A stretch of DNA of 64,000 nucleotides from Actinocrispum wychmicini (GTDB lineage Bacteria > Actinomycetota > Actinomycetes > Mycobacteriales > Pseudonocardiaceae). The notes below the pieces were generated by a model. The model did not search any database and was not told where the DNA came from. It saw only the letters and a program-made list of their open reading frames with translations. Position 1 is the stretch's first letter, and every line of letters starts with the position of its first letter. Location: assembly GCF_004345645.1 (NCBI RefSeq), contig NZ_SLWS01000004.1, positions 248,001 through 312,000 of the forward strand, written 5' to 3'. The position numbers were made by a program, and so were the translations under genes. Below, one piece after another: positions 44,761-53,066 of the stretch.

Positions 44761-45753
44761 TTACGGCTGCTTGAGCCGATCCAGCACTGTCCGCGCCTGT
44801 GATTGCGCGATCGCGGAAAGTTCGTCCAGCTTCAGCGGGCCTTCGCCGGGTGCACGGTGGACCGCGACCTGGACCTGCATCGATACGTTGCTGTCCTGCA
44901 CTCCGACGATGTAGCTCGCGCCTGGGGCCGGGTTCGTGACGGAGATACCGCGCCAGGAGTTGCGGGTGCCGAGTCCGGGGATTGTGCCGGTGCTCCATCC
45001 CTGCTGTGCGGCGCCGGTGTTGTTCCACTTGTCGTATTCCGGTGGCTCGTTGGCGGAGGTGAATTCGACGAGGATGCCGATTCCGGCTTCGTCGGTGGTG
45101 ACGCCGTCGGTGGGGGACGTGCTGGTGTATTTCAGATCGCACGTCAGGCCGCCGCTTGGCGGGTCTTCCCGGTGTACCGGCGGGGTCGGCGTGGAGGACC
45201 ACTTCATCAACGGTTTGGGGTCGAGCAGATCGCAGGCATTGGTGATCGTCCTCATCGAGTACTTTCCCGGTGCCGCGGAGGGCGGGGCGGTGGTCGTGGA
45301 CGGAACCTGGCTCGGTGAAGCCGGAGTCGACGTGGGCACGGCCTCGGTGGACGAGCCGCCGCTCACGGAGAGTCCGATCGCGACTCCGATGCCGAGTAGC
45401 GCGACCAGCCCGACCGCGGCGGCCACGATCAGTCCTGTCTTGGAGCTGTTGGCCCGGCTGGGCGAGGCTGCGGGCGGCGGATAGCCGGATGGGGGACCGT
45501 ATCCGGGGCCTGGGGGTGGGGCATGCCCGGACCCGGGGGAACTGGATGTGGGCGAGTCCGCAATGAAGCTGGGCGTGGCTGAGGTGGGACCGGGCGCTGG
45601 CGGAGCGGGGTCAGGCGGAACGTGGCCGGATGTGTCCCGGACCGAGCCGAGCCGATCCACCGGGGTCGGGTTCGGCTGCCCGGCACCAGGATTGGGGTCG
45701 TTCGCGGCGCGCTGGTCGTCAGCTTCGTCCGGAAAGTCCGTCATCGGTGCCAT
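44761..45753 (-). CDS. DUF3558-like membrane-anchored protein with Pro-rich cytoplasmic region (paralogue 1)
   Basis: 330 residues. Residues 1-105 are Pro/Gly/Ser-rich and probably cytoplasmic. A single membrane helix follows (about 108-130, TGLIVAAAVGLVALLGIGVAIG), then a Thr/Ser/Pro linker. The extracytoplasmic domain starts at RTITNACDLLDPKPLMKW, a Cys-Asp-Leu-Leu motif like that of DUF3558 lipoproteins. A second Cys in LTCDLKYTS could form a disulphide. The paralogue at 45779 has the same order. No enzymatic motif. It lies just left of the type VII cargo genes in the opposite orientation; a link with cell-envelope secretion is possible but unproven. Confidence 0.7.
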   Translation of the reverse strand: MAPMTDFPDEADDQRAANDPNPGAGQPNPTPVDRLGSVRDTSGHVPPDPAPPAPGPTSATPSFIADSPTSSSPGSGHAPPPGPGYGPPSGYPPPAASPSRANSSKTGLIVAAAVGLVALLGIGVAIGLSVSGGSSTEAVPTSTPASPSQVPSTTTAPPSAAPGKYSMRTITNACDLLDPKPLMKWSSTPTPPVHREDPPSGGLTCDLKYTSTSPTDGVTTDEAGIGILVEFTSANEPPEYDKWNNTGAAQQGWSTGTIPGLGTRNSWRGISVTNPAPGASYIVGVQDSNVSMQVQVAVHRAPGEGPLKLDELSAIAQSQARTVLDRLKQP

Positions 45754-45778
45754 ACCTCGGTGTGCCGCATCGCGTCCT

Positions 45779-46579
45779 CTAGTTCTGTTTCAGCCCGTTC
45801 AGCGTCTTCCGGACCTGGGCCTCGGCGATCGACTCCAGTTCAGCGCGGTGCACCTGGGAATCGTCCTTGTCGCGGCTGACGTTGAGCCGGACGCGTACCG
45901 AGACGTTGCCGTCCAGCACGGCCAGCAGATACCTCGTGTCGGTGACCAGGTTGCCGTAAGTCTCGGAGTGCCAGTAGCCCTGGGTCCCGATTCCGGTGAT
46001 CGGGCCGGATTCCATGCCCGCGCCGGTCTTGGCCGTATCACCGCGTTTCCAGCCGTCGTAGGAAGGCGGGGCGTCGCCGTTGGTGAAGTCCGCGTCGACG
46101 AGGATTTCGGCCGTGTCCACGGCGTTGTCGCTGGAGTAGCCGATCTGGCAGCTCAGGCTGCCAGCGCCGTAGACGCTCGGGCGGACTTCCCGGTGCTGGG
46201 GCGGGCTCGCGGGGGTGGGCGACCACGCCGTCAGCGGAGCGGGATCGACGAGATCACAGGCGTTGGAGACCGCGTTCATCGAGTAGACCGGGGCCGTGGC
46301 CGGTTTCGGCGGCTGGTCGGGGGACTGTCTGGCGACGACGACACCAATGGCCACCCCGGCGCCCAGCGCGATCACCACCGCGGCGACTCCGGCCACGATC
46401 CAGCCCGTCCGGCGCGGCTTGGCCGGTGGCGGATACCCGTAGCCGGGATGGGGGTACGCGGTCTGGGGCTGGCCGAGATACGGCGGCGGAGCGTTCCCTG
46501 CTGTCGCGAAGGAATCCGGGGGGTGCTCGACGCTGCCCGGAGCCCGCTGATCATCGCGCCCGTCGTCGGATTCGGTCAT
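45779..46579 (-). CDS. DUF3558-like membrane-anchored protein (paralogue 2)
   Basis: 266 residues, 25 nt upstream of paralogue 1 on the same strand, so probably co-transcribed. Same order: Pro/Tyr/Gly-rich tail (residues 1-55), membrane helix (about 58-82, GWIVAGVAAVVIALGAGVAI), short linker, then MNAVSNACDLVDPAPLTAW and a matching second Cys in LSCQIGYSS. Both end in a helix finishing LDRLKQP or LNGLKQN. The pair arose by tandem duplication and has diverged considerably. Function unknown. Confidence 0.7.
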   Translation of the reverse strand: MTESDDGRDDQRAPGSVEHPPDSFATAGNAPPPYLGQPQTAYPHPGYGYPPPAKPRRTGWIVAGVAAVVIALGAGVAIGVVVARQSPDQPPKPATAPVYSMNAVSNACDLVDPAPLTAWSPTPASPPQHREVRPSVYGAGSLSCQIGYSSDNAVDTAEILVDADFTNGDAPPSYDGWKRGDTAKTGAGMESGPITGIGTQGYWHSETYGNLVTDTRYLLAVLDGNVSVRVRLNVSRDKDDSQVHRAELESIAEAQVRKTLNGLKQN

Positions 46580-46814
46580 CCCCGCAGCCTCCTCCCTGCC
46601 GCCTGGCCATCCTCGGATGCACTACAGGAACAGACCATCTCATCCATCACCGGGATGCCGGTCACGGCGGCCAGTCGATCGTAGATCCAGTACGCCTTTC
46701 GGCCGACCGACCGATCACCACGACCCGCCGCAACGCGGCGTCCCACACCCGGGTCGGATGCGGTCAGCACACCACGCTCAACCACCAAACTTTCGGCCAT
46801 CGGACAACTCCCCT
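46580..46814. other. Intergenic region, no clear gene
   Basis: The minus strand has a short protein-like stretch (RKAYWIYDRLAAVTGIPVMD, around 46690-46640) of unknown origin. The upstream half of the DUF2637 copy that follows is missing at this boundary. Confidence 0.3.
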
Positions 46815-47328
46815 GTAGGACTTGGCGTTGAATGTGGCCGAGCCGCTGGTTGTGGGCGAGTACGGGACGGCGGCGTTCGACGCGGTCGGACCGCTGATAC
46901 TGATCGGGTGGTCGGAAGTCGGCCCCTGCCTGTTGCAGGCGATCGGCACGGCAAGTCCAAATCTGGCGGGGTGCGACGTCGATCGCCTGGAGTCGGGCGT
47001 TCTTGCGAAGCCGGACGACGGAGTTGGAGAGGCGCAGCTTCAGTTTGACGAGGATATCGTTGTGCGGCGGGGTGGCCGGCGGGAAGCTGACGGGCGGCTG
47101 CCTGAGGTGCTGTTGGCGCTGGCGCGCCTGGAGGATGCTGCTCATCGCAAGGCTCACCAGAAGCCGATATCGGCTGATTCGCTGCGGATTCGACTGGGAG
47201 TCGGTGCCGCGCGGGCGCGACGTCTCGTCGCGGTCGTTCGGTCCGAGTTCGAAGCGCGGGCCGATGTCCCGCGACTGGACGGCGGTGTGGCTGGCGAGAC
47301 AGGCAGCGCGGCGATTCGGACGGCATGA
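46815..47328 (+). pseudogene. 5'-truncated second DUF2637 gene
   Basis: Begins abruptly within the conserved core: LALNVAEPLVVGEYGTAAFD, then GPLILIGWSEVGPCLLQAIG. This aligns directly with VADPLFVGEYGKAAFD of the copy at 39413. The middle (46965-47090) appears frame-shifted, and the tail HQKPISADSLRIRLGVGAAR resembles the other copy's tail. The first two membrane segments are missing. Its end lies 11 bases before the CRISPR remnant. Confidence 0.65.
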
Positions 47329-47339
47329 TCCCGGCATTT

Positions 47340-47489
47340 GGAACGATCTCCGCATAAGCGGAGCGACACCAACAACGCCGCCACCAGGAAGGTCGCCGCG
47401 GAATGATCCCGCGTACGCGGGGAGCGACAGCCGAGCGAGGCCCAAGCAGCAGAAAGACCGAGAACGATCCCCGCGTACGCGGGAGCGAC
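47340..47489 (-). CRISPR. Degenerate three-repeat, two-spacer CRISPR array of type I-E character, no cas genes
   Basis: Three related repeats lie at 47340-47367 (28 nt), 47400-47428 (29 nt) and 47461-47489 (29 nt). Repeat starts are 60 and 61 bases apart and both spacers are exactly 32 nt (47368-47399 and 47429-47460). The repeats share GAACGATCCCCGCGTACGCG followed by GGGAGCGAC, with an internal palindrome CCGCGTACGCGG. On the minus strand they start GTCGCTCCC, as actinomycete I-E repeats do. The first (left) repeat is the most diverged (CTCCGCATAAGCGGAG), which fits the distal end of an array transcribed leftward. No cas gene occurs in the window. Confidence 0.78.
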
Positions 47490-47668
47490 GGGGTATCGAG
47501 TAGTCGGAGTTCGAGGTCGGCGATGCGGCGGGCGTTGGAACGGGCGGCGGCCAGCTTGTCGGTGAGGGCCTGGTTGTCGCTTGTGAGGTGCCGGGCGTCG
47601 ATTGCCCACACCAGCGCACCATCCCAGGCCGACCAGGCAGCCGCCTGCCGAGAGGGCTGGATCGCCAT
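47490..47668 (-). pseudogene. Possible gene fragment next to the CRISPR remnant
   Basis: From ATG 47668 the minus strand reads RQAAAWSAWDGALVWAIDAR, then HLTSDNQALTDKLAAARSNA and RRIADLELRLLD before entering the repeats. The helical, coiled-coil-like sequence looks protein-coding, but I know no family and the frame continues meaninglessly into the array. Confidence 0.25.
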
Positions 47669-47828
47669 CTTACCTGTCCGCTTGCGTGGGGCGCACGGCT
47701 TAAGTCCTTTGCGGACTCTTTGACATTCGGTTTCGGGGGAAATGTCCACTATTCGCCTTATTGTGGCGCGGCGGAACTGTTTCCGCGTCCCGTGCGTCAT
47801 ACTTCGGTATTTCGCGACCGGAGGCGCC

Positions 47829-48125
47829 ATGGGAAAGATCGTCGCCGACTTCGGCGGGCTGGTTGAGGTCGAGCAGGCTATTCACCAAGCCGCTAATCGG
47901 CTGGAGGATGAACTGTCTGGGTTACGCGCCCGGATCGCGCCGCTGTGTGAGTCGTTGTGGACCGGCGCGGCGGCCGCGGCGTACAAGCAGGTCCAGGACG
48001 ACTGGGACAAGTCCGCCGAGGAGATCCGGGACGTGATGACCGGCCTGCACCGGATCGTCCGGACCGCTCGCGGCAACTACAGTGCCGCGCTGCGGGCGAA
48101 CCTTTCGATGTGGCGGGGCAGGTGA
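47829..48125 (+). CDS. WXG100-family (EsxA/EsxB-like) type VII secretion substrate
   Basis: ATG 47829 (upstream GGAGG); the longer ORF is rejected. 98 residues, all helical, with the central turn motif W-T-G at residues 43-45 (ESLWTGAAAAAYKQVQDDW). Size and hairpin design are those of WXG100 proteins, which are exported by the type VII (ESX) apparatus as dimers. A C-terminal YxxxD/E-type secretion signal is not obvious. It precedes the toxin-like gene by six bases, so it is probably its secretion partner or chaperone. Confidence 0.85.
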   Translation: MGKIVADFGGLVEVEQAIHQAANRLEDELSGLRARIAPLCESLWTGAAAAAYKQVQDDWDKSAEEIRDVMTGLHRIVRTARGNYSAALRANLSMWRGR

Positions 48126-48131
48126 CCGGCG

Positions 48132-49493
48132 GTGGCTCCGATTCCCCCTGACGGCAACGAATCCGGCAAGGTCGATGTCCACCCGGACGACGTCGACAGT
48201 GCCGCCACCGTGTTCGCCCAGCAGCAGGGCGAGCTGGAGAAGACCTGGAGCACGCTGGACGACGCGTTGCGTGCCAACGAGGGTATGGCGGGCAACGACG
48301 GCGGCGCGGAGAAGTTCGCGTCCCGCTACGACCCCGCGGCCAAGGCTGTGTGGCAGGCGTTCGGGTCTGGCATCCGCACCCTGGGCGGAATCGCGAACGG
48401 GCTCGTCACCACGGCGAACAACTACCTCAAGGCCGAGGCCCACTCCACGGCCGGTGGCGCGACACCGAAGCAGTACCCGCCGCTCGGCGTGTACTCGGAC
48501 GTGATGATGCCGGAGGTGGCCTCGGCCAAGGGCGCCGGCAAGTCGGACGTCCCGGACTTCCTCGCCAAGTACTGGCCGAACGGCGAGCCGGACAAGCTGC
48601 GCGCGGCGGCGAACGCGTGGCGGGCCGCGCAGTCGTCCATCGGTGACATCGTGGGCCGGCTGCACTCGGCCGTGCAGGGCATGACGGACTCGAACAACAC
48701 CGAGTGCCTGCAGGCGATGAACGAGTTCTGGGACTCGTTGGCCAAGTCCGGCGATGACAAGGCGTTGTTCACCGGCCTGCAGGACACGTGCGGCAAGATG
48801 GCCAAGGCATGCGACGGTTATGCGTCCGCGATCGACAAGGCGCACCACGACCTGAAGGTGGCGCTCGCGGAGATCGGTGTCGCGGTGGTGCTCACCTCCG
48901 CCGTCGGTGTGCTGCTGTCCGTGTTCACCTTGGGCGGTTCGGACGTCGCGGCCGGAGCCGCGGACGCCGCCGAGGTAGCCGCTGTCGCTGAGCCCGTGGT
49001 CGTCGAGTTCGAGGCCGCGGTGACCGCCGAGGTCGAGTCGGCGATCGCCACGGACGTGGCCGAGTCCCTGGAGGTCGCGGCCGCCGACGCGCCCACGATC
49101 GAGGCTGTCGAAGCCGAGACGGCCGAGCTGGACTCCACCGTCGAAGAGGAGCTGGCCGAGGCGGAGGGCAAGACGTCGCCGCCGGAAGAGCCGGTGCCAC
49201 CGGCCGACCAGGCAGCGGCCGACATCCTCGAGCCCGGCGGCGAGCCGATCGGCGAACCCGGCCGCAGCCCGGACGTCCGGGTGATGGACGAGCAGCAGCT
49301 GAACCAGACCTGGCAGAAACTGGTGGACAAGTACGGCCCGGCCGAGGTCACCGAGACCCCGAAGGGCAACATCGAGTACGTCCGGACGCCGGACGGCGGC
49401 CGGATCCAGCTGCGCGACTTCAGCAAGTCGGGCGGCAAGACGATAGACATCAACATCGACGGCGTCCGGACCACGAAGATCCACATCAAGTGA
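48132..49493 (+). CDS. Type VII-secreted polymorphic toxin-like effector
   Basis: 453 residues from GTG 48132. The first 230 residues are helical and WXG/LXG-like (VDVHPDDVDSAATVFAQQQG, YDPAAKAVWQAFGSGIRTLG). A hydrophobic segment spans about 245-275 (EIGVAVVLTSAVGVLLSVFT), and an Ala/Glu-rich linker runs from about 275 to 380. The last 70 residues form a compact basic beta-type domain: GPAEVTETPKGNIEYVRTPD, GGRIQLRDFSKSGGKTIDIN and KIHIK. This arrangement (helical delivery module, linker, small C-terminal domain, adjacent small gene) is that of ESX polymorphic toxins. The tip resembles a class with PDGxRIxxRxxSKSGGxTIDIN, perhaps a nuclease, but its activity is not established. Confidence 0.75.
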   Translation: MAPIPPDGNESGKVDVHPDDVDSAATVFAQQQGELEKTWSTLDDALRANEGMAGNDGGAEKFASRYDPAAKAVWQAFGSGIRTLGGIANGLVTTANNYLKAEAHSTAGGATPKQYPPLGVYSDVMMPEVASAKGAGKSDVPDFLAKYWPNGEPDKLRAAANAWRAAQSSIGDIVGRLHSAVQGMTDSNNTECLQAMNEFWDSLAKSGDDKALFTGLQDTCGKMAKACDGYASAIDKAHHDLKVALAEIGVAVVLTSAVGVLLSVFTLGGSDVAAGAADAAEVAAVAEPVVVEFEAAVTAEVESAIATDVAESLEVAAADAPTIEAVEAETAELDSTVEEELAEAEGKTSPPEEPVPPADQAAADILEPGGEPIGEPGRSPDVRVMDEQQLNQTWQKLVDKYGPAEVTETPKGNIEYVRTPDGGRIQLRDFSKSGGKTIDINIDGVRTTKIHIK

Positions 49494-49501
49494 GGAAAAC
49501 A

Positions 49502-49846
49502 GTGAGCAAGCAGGCACGCGACCTGGCCGACGACCCCGCGGTCATCGACCGCCTGGTGTACGAGGCGACTGACGACTGGCTGGGTTTCTTCGTGATCTAC
49601 GGCATCCTGCGCAAGGCCTCGGGCGGCACGATGGGCCTGCCGCAGTTCGCGGACACCGCCATGCCGGTGTTGCGCAAGCTGATGACCGAGCACGGCATCC
49701 GGCCCGGTGAGCTGACGGGCAAGCCGCCGGAGTTCGTGCCGTGGACGACCGGCACCGAGGAGTCACTCGCCCGGATCGAACGGGAGATCCGGGCGCTCGA
49801 CCACGAGCCGTTGTCCGACGAGATCGCCTGGTTCAGCGCGGAGTAG
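49502..49846 (+). CDS. Candidate immunity protein for the type VII effector
   Basis: GTG 49502 after GAGGAAA, eight bases after the effector stop. 114 residues, acidic, cytoplasmic, mostly helical (DDPAVIDRLVYEATDDWLGF, TAMPVLRKLMTEHGIRPGEL). No family recognised with certainty. Position right after a toxin-like gene and size fit an immunity protein that neutralises the effector tip before export. Confidence 0.62.
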   Translation: MSKQARDLADDPAVIDRLVYEATDDWLGFFVIYGILRKASGGTMGLPQFADTAMPVLRKLMTEHGIRPGELTGKPPEFVPWTTGTEESLARIEREIRALDHEPLSDEIAWFSAE

Positions 49847-49968
49847 CCACCCAGAGCACCGTGCACAGCGGGCACGCCGGGTTGACGCGCTATGGCGGGA
49901 TCGACTCCGACAAGGTACTGAGAGCCCAAAGGCAGCCAATTCACATACGACCTACGTCGAATCACAGG

Positions 49969-50682
49969 TCATTCGAGGCGCAGTTCGCCATCCTCGTCGA
50001 CTACCACCTGTACGACCGTCCACATCAGCGCGTCCGAGGCTCCGGTAGTGTCGAGGTACTGGCACCGGTAGCCGGTCGGCCCGAGCTGCACGACCTTCAT
50101 CTCGGGAATCGCGTCGCAGCGCAGCCGCTGACTGGGAACCCTCGATGCCTTGTTCCACAGCAGGCCGTGCACGGCGCGCGCCCGCAGCACACCGACCGTG
50201 CCGGTGACTCGGTAGTCGAAGAACTGGCTCCCACGCTGGTAATCGTCGCCGATCGTGATATTCCACGGCACGTCGACACCCTCATAGCGAATCGTGCATG
50301 TCGTGGTCGCGCCGGCCCGCATGGTCAACCCGCCGCGTGGGCACGACGCCGCGCCGAACCGGCCACGAATTCCGGACCGCAGCACGGTTTCCTTGCGCAT
50401 CTGCTGAGCGAGTTGCTCCATCACCGGCAGGCTGACCGACGCGGGCGGGAACTCGGCGTAGGCTTGGTTACTGGTCAGCAGATCCGGCTCCGGGCCGGTG
50501 ACCTCGACCGGCATCGGCAGTTCGACACCCTGCACGGGCCGCGGCGCCGATGACGAGGTGGACGCGGCACTCGTCGCCGTGGTCTCCCGCGTGGTCGGCG
50601 ACGAGTCCACTGAGTTCGCGGTGCACGCCGCGACAGCAAGCGCCACGCCCGCGATCAGCACGCCGACTCGGATCGTCCGCAT
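49969..50682 (-). CDS. Lipoprotein with Ser/Thr-rich linker, DUF3558-like style
   Basis: 237 residues from ATG 50682; the longer ORF is rejected because the lipoprotein signal begins here. A signal peptide with lipobox LAVAAC (Cys about residue 20) is followed by a Ser/Thr linker and a soluble domain with several Cys (AASCPRGG, TTCTIRYEG, RLRCDAIPEM, YRCQYLDT), which could form two disulphides. It has no enzyme motif. The layout resembles actinomycete DUF3558/DUF4333-type envelope lipoproteins. Convergent with the immunity gene. Confidence 0.72.
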   Translation of the reverse strand: MRTIRVGVLIAGVALAVAACTANSVDSSPTTRETTATSAASTSSSAPRPVQGVELPMPVEVTGPEPDLLTSNQAYAEFPPASVSLPVMEQLAQQMRKETVLRSGIRGRFGAASCPRGGLTMRAGATTTCTIRYEGVDVPWNITIGDDYQRGSQFFDYRVTGTVGVLRARAVHGLLWNKASRVPSQRLRCDAIPEMKVVQLGPTGYRCQYLDTTGASDALMWTVVQVVVDEDGELRLE

Positions 50683-50877
50683 GTCCGCATCCTGCCACGT
50701 CGCCCTCGGGACCGGTCCCGAAAATCCACACGGCGACAACAGTTTCACTGGACTGGTCATGAACCTACGATCGGTTCCCCGTCCTGACACATACCCATCC
50801 TCACTGAGACAACGACCAGCCCAACACCACCGTCATGCCATGCGGACCGGGCACCAGCCGAACACCGGCGCAAGGCG

Positions 50878-51449
50878 TCACATGATCATCAGACTGCGGG
50901 CCGCGAGATCCTCGGCCCGCCGGATCACCTCGGCATGCCGAGCGTCCATCCGGACCACAGCCGCCCGGATCTGCCTGGCCATCAGCCACGGCACGACCGG
51001 CACGAAAGCCAGGCTCACCGCGTTTGGCCTGATATTCCACAATGGACCATTGGCTCGGGCGACGCCGACGACCGCGTAGACACTCGCGACCACCCACCCG
51101 ATCACCACGATCCAGCGCAACCGAGTCGACGCGAGACCGACCACCAGAACCGCGACCAGAACATAGTTGTACGCGGGCGCGACGACGACGAACAGCACCA
51201 CATTGACCACCGCGTCCACCACGGTCCACGACGTACGAACCTGCCCGGCGGCCCAGCAGGCGACCACGAGGGCGGCCGACTCCACCAATGCGACCAGCAA
51301 CAGGCCCTGGCTGCCGTCCCCAGGGAAGTCAGGAGGAAAACGCAGCCACCCAGCCGTGCCCCAGCCGCAGCCATCGCCAGCACACGTTCATTCCTGACGA
51401 CGGCGCCGACGTCATGGGAAGTGGTCACCTCGGCCACAACCCGTAACAC
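50878..51449 (-). pseudogene. Truncated, frameshifted membrane sensor (histidine-kinase N-terminal) remnant
   Basis: The minus strand 51300-50878 encodes several hydrophobic segments (VVDAVVNVVLFVVVAPAYNY, VLVAVLVVGLASTRLRWIVV) and ends with DARHAEVIRRAEDLAARSL, the short helix that usually precedes the phosphorylation domain of NarL-type histidine kinases. The gene stops there. A preceding segment (51449-51310, VRNERVLAMAAAGARLGGCV) is in another frame. The kinase core is absent. Confidence 0.5.
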
Positions 51450-51652
51450 TACCTACCTGGGCGCACGAGACTTGTCACGTGTTCACCCGACACCCGTGCT
51501 CAAGCACAGGTGCGGCGCGGCCTGGGGACGACTTCGTCGGACCCTTTACAGCGCTGGCCGGTGAATACTTCGCACATCGGCTTCCGCGCTCCAGCGCACT
51601 TAAAACTCAAGTGTACGTCCAGCAGTCCGGGCGTTTTCGCAGCCCAGAAGGG
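51450..51652. other. Intergenic sequence before the intron
   Basis: No gene recognised; this is the presumed 5' exon side of the group II intron insertion. Confidence 0.3.
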
Positions 51653-53066
51653 GTGTGAATAGATGTGACCGGGCGACAAGCTCAGGATAGCCAGCCGGTG
51701 TGAGTCCGGTCCGGGGAGACACCAGGGTCCCTGGTAGCCGACTCCCGGCGTCGATCGAGAGGTCGGCGTCGAAGTGGAGTGACAAGCGCCCTTCGGGGGC
51801 GTGCGACCGACCAGTCCGCAACATGAAGTGAAGCTTGCAGCGTCGTTATTTAAGCCCTGTCAGAGATGGCGGGGCCAAGGAGGAGCCGAACCTGTGCTTG
51901 AACGGCGAAGGCCGTGGAAGGCGATCTTGGACCTGGAGCGGTCGCCGAAGAACCTCCCGGCGTAAGGAGCGTGGAATGGTCGGAAGGGTGTCCTGGGAAC
52001 TGGATAGAGCCTCCTCGGCCCCACGCGTGGGAAGCGTGGCTCGCCTATTACCGGCGGAACCGGGAAATGGTGGGCTGTCGAGAGGCAGTCGGAGGGGGCA
52101 GTAGTAGTGCCGATCGGCGGGACAACACAACCCGTCGGGAGCGAAGGGCCCCTACTTCATCGACGCGATCCGCGAACGGGGAGGGACTCGGGTGAGTGCC
52201 GTATCGGCTAGTTCCACCCGCCGGGAGGACACCGGCCGCCAACAACGGCGGCGTCCTCTGGACAAGGTCCGAGCCTTGCAATGGACACCTTGCCGTTGTG
52301 CCAAGCAAGAACCCGAACGCCGGTTCCATGCCCTGTATGGCCATGTCCACCGCATGGACGTCCTGGGGCGGGCGTGGTCCGGAGTGTGCACGAACCGGGG
52401 CGCACCTGGTGTCGACGGGGTGACCGTCGACGCGGTGATGGCCTCGGGGGTGGAAGCGTTCCTTCGGGACCTGGCCGAGAGGCTGCGGACGCATAGCTAT
52501 CGTCCGGCAGTGCTGCGGCGGGTTCAGATTCCCAAACCGGGGCGGCCGGGAGAGTCCCGGCCGCTGTCGATCCCGACCGTGGCGGACCGGGTGGTGATGA
52601 CGGCCGCGAAGCTGGTCCTCGAACCGGTCTTCGAGGCTCAGTTCACCGAGGCGAGCTACGGGTTTCGGCCCAAGCGGTCCGCGATCGATGCGTGGTGGAC
52701 CGGTCGATACTGAAGCTGATCCGCGCTTGGCTGAGGATGGGAATCCTGGAGGGCGGGGTGACGGCGCCGAGTGGGCGGGAACCCCGCAGGGTTCACCGAT
52801 TTCCCCGTTATTGGCGAACATCGCGCTGCACGTGCTGGATGAGGCGTGGCAGCGCGAAGGCCCCCGGTTGGGGATGTTGGTGCGCTATTGCGATGACTTC
52901 GTGGTCTTGTCGCCGACCAGGCAACGCGCTGAGCAGGCGCGCGAACTGGCGCCCTCGGCACGAGCGATGCGGGTACTGCGGGACAAAGTCCGCGCGGCGA
53001 CCGCGTGCTCGAGGTGCACGCCCATCGGCAGCGTCGGGCGTTCCGCGGTCGCGCGACTCGCGGCAT
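51653..53066 (+). mobile_element. Degenerate group II intron
   Basis: A GTGTG start (51653) fits the group II intron GUGYG 5' consensus. It is followed by a structured leader typical of domain I (for example CCGGTGTGAGTCCGGTCCGG at 51696-51715 and the GCCCTTCGGGGGC hairpin at 51788-51800). The intron-encoded reverse transcriptase reading frame lies from 52192. No clear domain V hairpin is found before 53070, and the RT is damaged, so the intron cannot splice or move. Both boundaries are approximate. Confidence 0.6.
52192..53066 (+). pseudogene. Group II intron reverse transcriptase/maturase, internally deleted and frameshifted
   Basis: GTG 52192 opens an intact N-terminal portion: GAPGVDGVTVDAV, QIPKPGRPGESRPLSIPTVA and FTEASYGFRPKRSAIDA are RT motifs 0-2. 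At about 52690 an internal deletion removes the motif carrying the first catalytic Asp, and another frame resumes with VVDRSILKLIRAWLRMGILE. A further shift gives GTPQGSPISPLLANIALHVL and the catalytic YCDDFVVLSPTRQRA. The thumb, maturase X and endonuclease domains are missing after about 52990. Non-functional. Confidence 0.72.

Noticed and set aside
47340..47489. The CRISPR-like repeats as simple coding or terminator repeats
   Set aside because: Two exact 32-nt spacers and 28-29-nt repeats fit CRISPR better; however I found no fourth repeat 61 bases to either side and no cas gene, so I call it a remnant, not an active locus.
46576..47622. A 348-codon minus-strand ORF running across the DUF2637 remnant and the CRISPR repeats
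   Set aside because: It translates the CRISPR repeats and the antisense of DUF2637; its length results from GC bias. Only a short part near 47490-47668 looks protein-like.
50935..51564. A + strand ORF of 209 codons opposite the broken sensor gene
   Set aside because: His/Arg/Asp-rich shadow of the hydrophobic minus-strand frame.
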